This document shows positions 1 to 8,181 of a stretch of 15,853 nt of DNA, one piece after another. The translations under genes were made by a program, and so were the position numbers. Under the pieces are notes generated by a model. The model ran no database searches. It was not told where the DNA came from and saw only the letters and a program-made list of their open reading frames with translations. The number at the start of each line of letters is the position of its first letter. The stretch's first letter is position 1. Source of the DNA: Acanthaster planci (taxonomy: Eukaryota > Echinodermata > Asteroidea > Valvatida > Acanthasteridae); assembly GCF_001949145.1 (NCBI RefSeq), contig NW_019091473.1:521796-537648 (forward strand), in the 5' to 3' direction.

Positions 1-205
1 TCAGGAAGACAGTGTTTGTGTGTGTCGTACATCCTCAGACATCCTGCAATGGAACCCTCAAAAAGACAGTGTTTGTGTGTGCCTTACATCCTTCGACATC
101 CAGCAATGGAACCCTCAGGAAGACAGTGTTTGTGTGTGCCTTACATCCTTAGACATCCTGCAATGGAACCCTCAGGAAGACAGTGTTTGTGTGTGCCTTA
201 CATCC
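1..205. repeat. 57-bp minisatellite, about 3.5 copies, runs off the left edge
   Basis: Units start at 4, 61, 118 and 175; the first three are exactly 57 bp and the fourth breaks off near 205. Each unit carries AGACAGTGTTTGTGTGTG, a ACATCC..ACATCC pair and CAATGGAACCCTCA. Copies differ by only a few substitutions. Because 57 is a multiple of three, several frames stay open with a 19-residue repeating peptide, but nothing suggests that it is translated. It lies in what should be intron 2 of REV1. Confidence 0.95.
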
Positions 206-538
206 GTACACATTTTGAATGAATTTGGCATTTCCCAACTAGCAATCTTTTTAGATAATGAAGGGTGCAGATAAGTGCATGTGGTCTGTGGCAGCCTATC
301 TACATGTACATGTAATTCCACAATGTTTGTTCCACTCAGACGTTTAACTTGAATACAGGAGGAAAAAACCCTGAAAAACACATGGCCAACTGAGGCTTCT
401 GAAATGAATGAAACCTTACTTCGGTCCAAGATCTTGTTGTGGTTCTGTTGCTGCAAACAACGACTTACTAGCACGCCAATAACTCTCCCCAAGCAAAAAA
501 AAATGTGTAATGTTGACATGCAAATTTGACATTGATCA
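206..538. other. REV1 intron 2 sequence, no recognised feature
   Basis: AT-rich intron sequence between the minisatellite and the MITE-like repeat. A TACATGTACATGTA-type palindrome occurs near 301-314. A minus-strand open frame of 138 codons (172-588) crosses it, but it overlaps both repeats and resembles no protein I know. Confidence 0.5.
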
Positions 539-610
539 GTGAACCCGAACACTCCCAAAACCTCCAATTTCAATATGATTTTACACACACCCTTGGGGGT
601 TAGAGTTAAT
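539..610. mobile_element. MITE-like dispersed repeat, copy 1 (diverged ends)
   Basis: This 72-bp segment aligns without gaps to 14753-14824, matching at 56 of 72 positions by my count. The shared core is CCTCCAATTT, then AATAT, then CACACACCC. The right end reads GTTAGAGTTAAT and the left end GTGAACCCGAAC, so the terminal inverted repeat is imperfect here, whereas the other copy has perfect 12-bp ends. No transposase is encoded; it would be a non-autonomous element or solo remnant in intron 2 of REV1. Confidence 0.6.
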
Positions 611-803
611 TTAATGCATTGTTAAAACAGCATTCTGCTAATAACAAGGATATTTTTAGGTCCCAACCTCTTTGTTCTTTATTGTTTTCATTTCAAATGC
701 AACTTTCCTGTTACAACAAAGTCATCTGCAAAGTCTAGGGGACCTCTCATTAATGACTGTATCTTGTTCGGTATGCTGAATATTTCTTAGTAAGAAGTCT
801 TAC
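611..803. other. REV1 intron 2, donor side, no recognised feature
   Basis: The sequence after the exon 2 donor (GT at 803-802, reading GTAAGA on the minus strand) shows no coding similarity. The exon that should continue the BRCT domain is not present between here and the left edge. Confidence 0.6.
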
Positions 804-942
804 CTGTATACCCGTTGACATGAATAGAGACCCCATCAAAGATGCGTGAACCAGAAGCACTCCCTGCAATCTCAATATTTCGTGGGGTGTCTGCAGTAAA
901 CTGCTCTGCTAACTTCTGTTTCTTGGCATTCATGTATCCACC
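804..942 (-). CDS. REV1: REV1 coding exon 2 (start of BRCT domain)
   Basis: 139 nt bounded by the acceptor TTGCACCAG (AG at 944-943) and the donor GTAAGA (803-802). It encodes 46 residues plus one base of a split codon, from GGYMNAKKQK to HVNGYT. The conserved REV1 block GGYM-AK-QKL-EQF is followed by the variable linker and the first BRCT strand, with the NGYT motif at the very end. There is no stop or frameshift. Confidence 0.93.
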
Positions 943-3524
943 CTGGTGCAACCAAAGAAAGAAAATCAAGATGCTATCATACTTGACTGCATACCATGCA
1001 AGAAACACCAGCGCAATAAAATCTTGCCCTGGATATCCACCCAAATAAAGAAGTTGATTTGCCTCAAACATTTTTTTTGTTTAATTAAGCTAAATGGACT
1101 GGTTTTAGTAATGTATGGAATAATAACACATTCATAACCAGGTAAATAATTCTATAAAACTGGCCTACTCCAAGTACGTGATGATCTCTTTGCCACACCA
1201 GACAACAAATGGAGCTTCTGGCGATTTGTGAGAGACCATTGAAAATTCCGCTCACCTCCTGTCTTTCATCATGCCGGGAAGATGATCAACAAACCTGATG
1301 TCATCATCGAAGCTTTTAACAACTTCTTCATTCATGTCATTTTAGTTCATTAACGTGCTGTCAATAGCCAGGAAATGCCTCCTCCATGTCCACATGCTAT
1401 CCCCGAACTTCCACTCGTTCAGCTACATTTGAGTGATTTGACCAAATCGCTGAAGAAACTGAATCCTTGGAAAGCCCCAAGCCCCAACCGAACATCCCCT
1501 CATCTACAGGTCTATTATCTCCCAGGTCTGTTATCTATCAGCCCAGGTCTGCTATCTATTAACTGTTTTAAGGCCGGTTCAGGCTTCAGGCAAATGAAAA
1601 AGCAAGGCAAATCTGATGTCACAAAACACTTGTGGCAAAATTGGCTTGAGTTGAAATGTTTTCCTTTTTTGCCACTTCCAAGATGAATAGGCCTACTTTG
1701 ATTTGCCTTCACAATATGCATGTATGTTAATCTTCGCACCGAATACCGGTACATGTACATGCACGAATTAGCCTTTTATCTTTATTCCAAAGAGTAAACG
1801 GCGCTCTTTGTTTTGACACATCACTCTTTTTGGCATCCTCAGAATAGTCATCATACATGCATGTACATTTCACATCCATAAATTTGTGTGTTTTGGTACA
1901 CGTACATTGTACTTCTTATAACCACCGTGCAAGTTGCTTGTGTATGCTAACCTGAATGAAACTTTTATAGCTATTCCTGAACTCTTTTGACCAAGGATTT
2001 CGACCTTGCATGTGCGTGTGCGCGAGGTCAATGCATCAGGAGCTGTCACTCTCAACTGAATGGTGGTGCAACCAGTCACAAACAGGCCAACGGCTTGCCC
2101 ACTTTTGGGTGCTTCATTTTTAAAGTCATCCTCCGTGCATACAGTGTGTAAGCTTAACTTGGTTTTTGAAATAATTATGATCGATTAAAAATAAAATATC
2201 TAACATGAATGTGGGGGTTTGATTAAAATGCTAGACCTAAGTTCGAGGTGAAGGCACCAAAACACAATGGTATCTTTACATGTAGATCATTGTGTGCCGC
2301 AACTCTCATCTTATGGGCCATTCCATGCTGAAAAATGGGGGGGGTTATTGACGAGAAAGGTAAATAAAAGTTTGCTTGCAAATTTTCCATTTTCAATTGC
2401 TTGCTTGAACTTTCTAACCGATGTTTTTTTAATGATTGGAATAATTATGTCCTTACAAACATTTAAAAGGGTTTCTCCCCTCTCTCTCTTTAATAAAGTG
2501 AGCAAGGCAGTCTCATCTTTTATTAATGATATACTTTTTCTGCTTCTTTATTAATTCTTTCCATTTTATTGATTTTTTGTTTACATGGCAACCACTGGAA
2601 ATATGTTACATTACACATTTAAATGTCTCATTTTTTTTATCTGCTCGGCCAAGTCCATTTCTTGTCACACTAAAGACAAAAATTTATAAAGTATTTGCAA
2701 AATATACAATAAAAATAATGGTCTTTCTGGGAAAAAAAACAATAATATAACCGACCCATATGCCGTTACCATGGTAAATAATGGAAAATGCAATGCAACA
2801 TAACATTGGCATTTTATTTTATTGAAGCTTTTATGTGAAACTTTATGTCCTGCAAGTTTGGTGATGATATATAAATGAATTCTGTAGTTACGTTAAAGTG
2901 CGACTTTTTACCTGTTCTTTTAACTTATTTGGGGCCACATTCATGGCTTAACCAGTGCACTGTAAATGTCTTTGCCGTATATGTCTCATCTCGACACTAA
3001 AAATTTTATAACTCAAAACGTAAATGGCCATTTGAGTTCATTAAGAAAGCATATTAATGTAGCTTTCATTTCCTATCATTTGACACAAAGCAGCTCTGTA
3101 CTCCCTATAACAATTTTGACCTGAAAACCCTAGTAGGCCTAGTACTAGTACTAGTAGTAGCATGCCAGCACGCATGACAGGACTGTCCCCACCCCCTCCC
3201 CCGACCCCCAAGTTGGTGCATAAACTGGCCACAATTTTTCGGGTATTAAAGTAAAATATTTCGCACAAATCAACTTTCACTAGCTAAAGTTAACGTTCAC
3301 CAGTTCATCATAATCTAGGCTACTTTTGCATGTTCGTATACACATACGAGACGTGTTCTAACTATAATAGGCCGGGCCCATAGCATGCAGGCCTATATTA
3401 CTGCGAATCCATAAATTTTCACTCGGGTCTCAGCAAGCTTGAAACTTAGAGTTACATGGAATCTCACCATTTCTCCCCAGCCATTGTCACCCCAGGATCT
3501 CTTTCCTCCACGTCCTCTACTCAT
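804..3524 (-). CDS. REV1: DNA repair protein REV1, first two coding exons (gene continues past left edge)
   Basis: REV1 is a nuclear Y-family deoxycytidyl transferase and the scaffold that recruits other translesion polymerases at stalled forks; its N-terminal BRCT domain contacts DNA and PCNA. The visible coding sequence joins 3524-3468 to 942-804. It gives 65 residues plus one base of the next codon. Exon 1 reads MSRGRGGKRSWGDNGWGEM and exon 2 opens GGYMNAKKQKLAEQF. From memory of the family, the vertebrate start is likewise a short Arg/Gly-rich stretch, a GW motif, then GGYMxAKxQKLxEQF. Exon 2 ends in IFDGVSIHVNGYTG, the first strand of the BRCT domain. The rest of the BRCT, the polymerase core and the C-terminal domain lie beyond the window. 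The first ATG is fixed by an in-frame TAA 12 bases upstream. Intron 1 is 2,525 bp with GTGAGA and CAG ends and is phase 0; intron 2 is phase 1. Confidence 0.92.
943..1179. other. REV1 intron 1, acceptor side, no recognised feature
   Basis: AT-rich intron sequence upstream of the exon 2 acceptor. The minus-strand frame stays open for about 43 codons upstream of exon 2, up to a Met codon ending at 1071. The clear CAG acceptor and the recognised exon 1 further upstream argue that this extension is intron. Confidence 0.6.
1180..1510 (+). pseudogene. Degenerate non-LTR retrotransposon pol fragment (endonuclease-RT linker to RT start)
   Basis: Frame 1 from 1180 reads NKWSFWRFVRD, then KMINKPDVIIEAFNNFF, then IPELPLVQLHL and LKKLNPWKAPSPNRT. 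This order is the familiar linker and first reverse-transcriptase block of LINE-type elements (CR1, L2, Jockey and relatives), where the usual wording is N--FWKF--, an F-NFF motif and LNP-KAPGPDG. Here the key GPDG has decayed to SPNR. Two in-frame stops (TGA at 1240-1242, TAA at 1351-1353) show that it is dead, with no frameshift needed. Similarity fades after about 1510. It lies in REV1 intron 1, antisense to the gene. I cannot name the clade. Confidence 0.8.
1501..1565 (+). repeat. Short imperfect tandem repeat at the end of the LINE relic
   Basis: Three degenerate copies of roughly CAGGTCTGTTATCTATCAGC follow one another at about 1507, 1523 and 1544. The repeat marks where the retrotransposon similarity ends, and may reflect a slippage or rearrangement junction. 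Confidence 0.5.
1566..3467. other. REV1 intron 1, long unannotated part
   Basis: About 1.9 kb with no coding similarity on either strand; the short open frames here are chance. Notable only are TACATGTACATG at 1750-1761 next to a TACCGGTA palindrome, very AT-rich sequence at 2150-2900, the palindrome TTACCATGGTAA near 2766, a repeated ACTAGT stretch near 3140-3160, and a C-rich tract at about 3185-3209. Confidence 0.6.
3468..3524 (-). CDS. REV1: REV1 coding exon 1 with start codon
   Basis: 57 nt encode MSRGRGGKRSWGDNGWGEM, followed directly by the donor GTGAGA at 3467. The initiator ATG has a purine at -3 (GAC before ATG). An in-frame TAA precedes it by 12 bases, so no longer N terminus is possible on an unspliced leader. 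The Arg/Gly-rich opening followed by DNGW matches the opening of REV1 proteins. The splice to 942 restores the conserved GGYM motif in frame, which confirms an exon too short to find by length alone. Confidence 0.9.
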
Positions 3525-3533
3525 GTCTCTCAG

Positions 3534-3539
3534 TTACAT
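3534..3539 (-). promoter_or_regulatory. Start-stop upstream ORF (ATG directly followed by TAA)
   Basis: On the minus strand ATGTAA lies nine bases upstream of the REV1 initiator, in the same frame. If the leader includes it, ribosomes would meet a minimal one-codon ORF just before the true start. A second short upstream ORF (ATG at 3608, stop ending at 3594) lies further out. The transcription start is not known, so whether they are transcribed is inference. Confidence 0.45.
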
Positions 3540-3770
3540 TCAACTGACGTCCAACTTGAGGAAAATTTTGAAACAAATAACGACTTTTTTTTCTTAATTG
3601 TCAAACATGACGCTCCTAGCTCCAGGCCTGTGGCGGTCGCGCCGTATCTAATTCTCCGGGCGCGCGCGACATTTGCGATGAGATTGTACATCGCCCTCTA
3701 TCGAGCGACGATTTTTTTCTTCAGACAAACGTCTTGGCATTTTTTTTTCTCAGTTCCTTCTTCATAGAGG
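3540..3770 (-). promoter_or_regulatory. Probable REV1 promoter / 5'UTR, CpG-rich
   Basis: A short CpG-dense patch stands out from the AT-rich surroundings, at about 3635-3710 with GCGGTCGCGCCG and GGGCGCGCGCGAC. It sits 110-190 bases upstream of the REV1 start codon, as expected for a housekeeping-type promoter. No TATA box at a suitable distance is evident. The transcription start cannot be placed from the sequence. Confidence 0.45.
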
Positions 3771-3969
3771 CTATTGTCATAGAGAGTGAGATAAGTTATT
3801 TAAAGATTAAATTGATAATTCTACTTAATTTTCAAATTCTCTTTGAAGGCCTACCAAAACGTAGGTAATCTGCCACAGCGCGGCGAGTCACGAGCGCGAT
3901 TGGACCGGTCTGTTTGCTGCCCTCTATTGACATTGTCAATCAAAAATCTCCCATTATTTTCTGGAAGTT
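3771..3969. other. Intergenic spacer, no recognised feature
   Basis: Sequence between the REV1 promoter region and the hAT-like element. CpG-containing words (GCGCGGCGAGTCACGAGCGCG) persist near 3878-3898, so the promoter-associated island may extend this far. Confidence 0.4.
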
Positions 3970-4245
3970 CAGGCGCGCCGCTGATAATTAAGATCCAGGG
4001 GCCGGCAGGTCGAAATCCCCTGCTCTAAGAAAAAATACCCCCCCCCAAAAAAAAACACCCCGAAAGATAAAAAATGGGGAAAATAAAACAAATAAATTAT
4101 ACAAAGATAAGTGCACCAATACCACTATAAAGAATTTGTGTCACGTAATGTTTCAGAATCGTTTTCGCTAGCGCTAGGTCGCAAAAAATGAGACATTAAA
4201 AAAAATCTCCGGCCTGACCCCCCCCCCATCCTGGATCCGCCTCTG
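3970..4245. mobile_element. Possible hAT-like non-autonomous element
   Basis: Read on the minus strand, the right end begins CAGAGGCGGATCCAGG (4245-4230), a wording typical of hAT-type termini in many animal genomes, followed by a G tract and TCAGGCCGG. The left end begins CAG and contains GATCCAGGGGCCGG near 3992, an approximate inverted counterpart. The 5-bp word AAGTT flanks both ends (3965-3969 and 4246-4250); hAT duplications are normally 8 bp, so the target-site evidence is weak. The inside is A-rich and non-coding, with C tracts at about 4037 and 4218. Confidence 0.4.
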
Positions 4246-4834
4246 AAGTTTATACTCTTCTTCAATGAATGAAAACTCGGATAACTTCCTATTTGGTTCA
4301 ATGCATTTAAAAACACATTTTTTGAAACACTGAATATCATCCAGGCTATCTTGGTTAACTAAAGGAAGTGCACTATAAAAAAATCAAGGGCATCACACAA
4401 TAAACCTGCGTAAACATTAATTGATCCCCTTGATACTTTTTGATCTTCCAGAAAACAACTGAGGACTGTCAATGGCTGCTAATATGTCCCATCTTTGTCA
4501 TATTTTACTCCAAGTAGCATGTAAGTAGGGCCCCATTTATGAGACAAAAAAGAGAATGATTGGGTGTGGCAATTCCTGGATGGGATATTTGATGGGTTTG
4601 TTGCAATTCCAATGCACTTTTTTCGTTATTATTGCTTTTGGTTGTGTTCCTATTTCCTAAATTCTTGGGCCCTTCAAATGCACATTGCACATAATAGAAA
4701 AACTAATGGAGTGTTTTACTCTGAAATTTGTCTCAGATTCTGCGCGTCCTGCATCAATTTCGTATGTAATGTAATTGGACAATAATTCACAAGCTGCACT
4801 CGCGTGATTCCACTGTGATAGGTGAATTCCAAAT
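4246..4834. other. Intergenic region between REV1 and the scramblase 3' end
   Basis: AT-rich spacer with no recognisable exon, RNA gene or repeat on either strand. The short open frames (for example the plus strand near 4564-4785) show no family similarity. Confidence 0.5.
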
Positions 4835-4852
4835 AGGCATCAAAATACAAAG

Positions 4853-4858
4853 TTTATT
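4853..4858 (-). terminator. Candidate distal poly(A) signal AATAAA
   Basis: Minus-strand AATAAA is followed by CTTTGTATTTTGATG, a U/G-rich stretch of the kind found just past cleavage sites. It is the last such signal before the spacer leading to REV1. Cleavage would fall around 4830-4840. Confidence 0.45.
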
Positions 4859-6011
4859 CTTGGAAATACTCTTTACTCTTCACCCCAAGTCAGTTTAACA
4901 ATGCAATAATAAAGTACTAACAAGAAACTACTAATTGGTGTAAGTTTAACACAATTTGAAAAATGCATTAGTCTTGCAAAAGACACTGCAAAGGAGATTT
5001 GACATTAAAAAATGATGCTGAAAACTGGGGTCAAAGTTGACAGAGACACAATGTTGCAGCATTACAACATTAAATACCCTGTATATGGAATAGTGAATCA
5101 AATGATATAACATATGAAAGACATGTAAATCAACAACTTTAATTAAACAGATGGCTCTATGGAAACACGAAGCCTTTGACGAGCAAAACCATTATCCTAA
5201 CCATGCTGAACTTAACAAGGTTATGCAGGATTTCAATGGTCACTAGGGGTTAGGGTTAAACAAACACTGGACTGCAGTGTCAAAACATATCTTTGTATAT
5301 TAGTGTAGTCTATAGAATAGGAAGACTGTCTCAAGTCATATGAAATTCGTAACAAACTAGGATCCTGGAGTATAATCTCTGGAATTACAATGTTACAATA
5401 CTTGGATTAAAGTCCTTTTTAAAAACCCTTGTTCTGTAATGGTACTTATTCTCTACAGAGACTGGAGAAAACCCGATCGGACACACTTCACCAGGCTTGG
5501 TATTACAAATTTTACACTATGAAGAAAGAGGAATAACCCACCACACACTTCAAGGGAGTTCTTGTCAAAATGGGAATGAGCATGATATACAAACAAGCAT
5601 TCATATATACAATCCAAACGTCCTGGTAAAAATCACTATGTGGCATTGGAAATTCTAATATATGCTGGTAGTATTTACTTCTACATAACCTTAGCAAATA
5701 ATCCATTCTCTTCAAGTACATCACACAATGTTAATATAACTAACAAATTATAAATTTGATTACATGAACCAGTAAACTCTACACTGAAAAAGTCTACTTC
5801 AGAGCTGCATTATTCTTAAAATATGCTATGTTCCACAACAGTAAAACTGTTACCTACATGTACCAGTGAATTTGAAATTAAACTAATTGTTATACACAGA
5901 ATACACACACACCCAAGTGTGTATTTGCCTGCAACTGGGGACCCCCTATTGTTCCTCTTTTGTTTGTACTTTAACTTTTTTAGAAGACCACCCATATGTT
6001 TTGTACACAGT

Positions 6012-6077
6012 TGTCAATCGGGGACCCTCTGTCAATCGGGGACCTTATTGTCCTCTATTGTTCAGGGTCCCCAATTG
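6012..6077. repeat. Duplicated 15-mer and 11-bp imperfect hairpin
   Basis: TGTCAATCGGGGACC occurs at 6012-6026 and again at 6030-6044. The second copy pairs with 6066-6077: CAAT plus GGGGACC against GGTCCCC plus ATTG, with one mismatch and a 21-base loop. A third GGGGACC stands at 5937-5943. The single complementary arm could therefore pair with any of three partners. It lies inside the candidate 3'UTR. Confidence 0.6.
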
Positions 6078-7139
6078 AATGCAGAAACAAACTCATGTAC
6101 ACCCAGCCATGGGTCCAGTCTACATGTGTGTAAACTTTTACCACGTCACATACAAGGTTTTAACTCATTAAGTGGCATTCCCACTTTATGTATTCTTCAG
6201 AAGTTTTTATACACTGCAAAAAAGGTCATAACAGAATACAAGGGAACTTTTTCTGAGGAATTTTGCAATTAGAACTTGAGTCTTCCATTTTCATCTTGAG
6301 AAGTGTCTGCAAAGTTTTGTAAGCTGACCAATCAATCACTTGGCTGGAGCACAGACAACAGAAATCTTACTTGAGAATTTACTCAGGCAAGCCAACTGTC
6401 TCATCTTGCCTCTGTCTCATCTCTCTTCTCTGAGAAGTTCAAATGGGGTTTGGACAAAAAATCTGAGAGTTAGGTCCATTATAATTTTGAAAAAGGTACA
6501 CAAAGATACAAGAAAGAAACTTCCTGCAATCTTTTCCAAGCAATACTTGGGAGAATGGTTGTTTATACAAACTACAGCTAGAAATCTTAATTAAACAGCG
6601 AATAGACAGCCGTTATAGTGGCTACATTAAGAGAAAGTCACCAAACAATGGAAATCTAAATTTCAATAGATATTTATATTGAGTATTAATTCTTGTACTA
6701 AAAACTTAAGTCAAACTTCTTGTTACGAACAGTGCTTCAATTTAAAAGTAATGGGATGCCTTAGATGAACTATTTTTACAGACACAAAATACAGTGCAGA
6801 AATACACTGTTCAAATGGCTCAGATACCCTGTTGAAGAATATTTAATACTTAGATACCGTGGTCAAGAATATTCAAGTTACTATGTGCGTTCCAATATTG
6901 AGGTTAAAAAGCAGAAGAAAGTGTGTGTGCTGGTACTTTGTTGCATTATTAGCACATGTTCACATAGTAGTATCTGATGCAATGTGTGCACATTAGAAGC
7001 ATACATGTACACGTTACTGCCCCACTGATTATGCAAATCAGCTACAATCACACAAGATGACACTCTGGCAATCAATAACTTGATCAATGTGCAGCATAAA
7101 CAAAGCAACAGTTTTAGCTCTCTCTTTCATGTATATACT

Positions 7140-7145
7140 TTTATT
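7140..7145 (-). terminator. Candidate proximal poly(A) signal AATAAA
   Basis: Minus-strand AATAAA about 1 kb downstream of the scramblase stop codon. Downstream context (AAGTATATACATGAAAGAG) is less U/G-rich than at the distal site. It may give a shorter mRNA form or be a chance match. Confidence 0.3.
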
Positions 7146-7912
7146 ATCTGTCACTTTAAAGTGGCCTGCTCATTTTAACTCCCTGTGCTGTAAAAAAAAC
7201 CAATCAGAACTTTTTTGAATGTTGTATAAAAAATAGGGTTTCCCACTGCTTTTTCTTTATCCCAAAGAGACATGACTCCATGCTGGGATTATCATGGTGT
7301 GAATACAGTAATTTACAAATTACGAACAGGCACAACTGCAGGAAAGTCTACAGTGTAAGTGAACTTGTACACGTGTGGTAAAGTGATGTAACTGTATCGC
7401 AGATTGAAATGGCCAGGAAATGCAGAATTCATGTATATGAATGTGAGCCCACACATCATTGGTTTGTTTGTACTACAAATGCATCAAGTCCCTACCATTT
7501 ACATGTACCTGGGAGTGATAAACAGGCTTGCTGACATTTGTTGCAAGGTCAAACAGCACTCCCAACAAACAATACACGGAGATGATAAAAACTATCTACC
7601 GTAAACTTGTCCAGAACAGATTCTGCTCCTCCCAGCATAGTAAAAAGAACTCTTCAACATTGAATACTTTCATTCTCAGTACTTAGGACTGTTTTTTTTC
7701 TCTTCAAAAATAAAAAAAATATGAATTGCTTTGTTAGTTAAGCCGCAATTCACAAGTACAGTTTTCACTCCTTCAAAAACCCTGAATATTCAGTCATATA
7801 AAACTACACTTTTTGCCTTGAGCAATTGCAACTATTTGTGACATACATGTACAATAGTAAGACCCTGTACTATATTTGAAAGCCAGTGCATAGAAAATTT
7901 CCTTAGAAATCA

Positions 7913-7986
7913 ATGACATCAACTTCAATTACACCAATGAGTTGACCAAATGACGTCAACTTCAATTAAACCAATGAGTTGACCAC
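7913..7986. repeat. Two-copy 37-bp direct repeat
   Basis: 7913-7949 and 7950-7986 abut exactly and differ at three positions. Each carries TCAACTTCAATTA, CCAATGAGTTGACCA and TGACRTCA. In the second copy one substitution creates the perfect palindrome TGACGTCA (7951-7958). It lies within the scramblase 3'UTR. Confidence 0.85.
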
Positions 7987-8142
7987 AAGATGGAAACAAT
8001 GGAAAACATGAAAATGAAGACAAATTGCAGCCAAGAAAAAAAACTTGTGCCATCATCAAAAGGTGAGAATCGTGTCTGCCTTCCTCTCCCTGATTGTCTC
8101 AGTGAGTATGAAACTGGCTGGTGTGTGGTTTCCATGGTGGAA

Positions 8143-8181
8143 TTAGGAATTGTTGTCCTTCTGCTCAAAGAACATGTAGTC
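8143..8181 (-). CDS. PLSCR: Scramblase last coding exon with stop
   Basis: The acceptor TGTTTTTCAG (AG at 8183-8182) is followed by codons for [12 protein letters not shown] and TAA (8145-8143). DYMFFE continues the conserved membrane segment from GATFLI in the previous exon, in phase 0. The exterior tail after FFE is only six residues. Confidence 0.95.
   Translation of the reverse strand, partial: DYMFFEQKDNNS

Larger units (their letters stand above)
4835..8142 (-). other. Candidate 3'UTR of the scramblase gene (about 3.3 kb)
   Basis: From the stop codon at 8145-8143 down to the poly(A) signal at 4853-4858 I see no exon, no splice-bounded coding block and no transposon. That is compatible with one long unspliced 3'UTR, which is inferred and not shown by any transcript. 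A nearer poly(A) signal at 7140-7145 would give a UTR of about 1 kb. A possible PUF-family site (TGTATATA on the minus strand) lies at 5604-5611. The 149-codon plus-strand frame at 5823-6272 is antisense and looks like chance. Confidence 0.45.

Noticed and set aside
1-205. CRISPR-like repeat array
   Set aside because: The 57-bp units abut directly with no unique spacers, and the window is eukaryotic.
172-588. 138-codon minus-strand frame as a gene
   Set aside because: It overlaps the minisatellite and the MITE-like repeat, has no family similarity and lies in a REV1 intron.
787-1071. REV1 starting at the Met ending at 1071 as one unspliced frame
   Set aside because: A CAG acceptor at 945-943 and a well-matching spliced exon 1 at 3468-3524 explain the N terminus; the extra residues have no REV1 similarity.
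2762-2780. TTACCATGGTAA palindrome as regulatory site
   Set aside because: A single 12-bp palindrome in an AT-rich intron, with nothing to support a role.
3456-3767. 103-codon plus-strand frame (MESHHFSPAIV)
   Set aside because: It is antisense to REV1 exon 1 and the promoter patch; the minus strand explains the sequence.
5244-5260. Telomeric repeat (GGGGTTAGGGTTAA)
   Set aside because: There is only one and a half units; similar words elsewhere are ends of the MITE-like element.
5823-6272. 149-codon plus-strand frame, the longest in the window
   Set aside because: It lies antisense in the candidate 3'UTR, spans the local 15-base duplication, and shows no domain, signal peptide or family resemblance.
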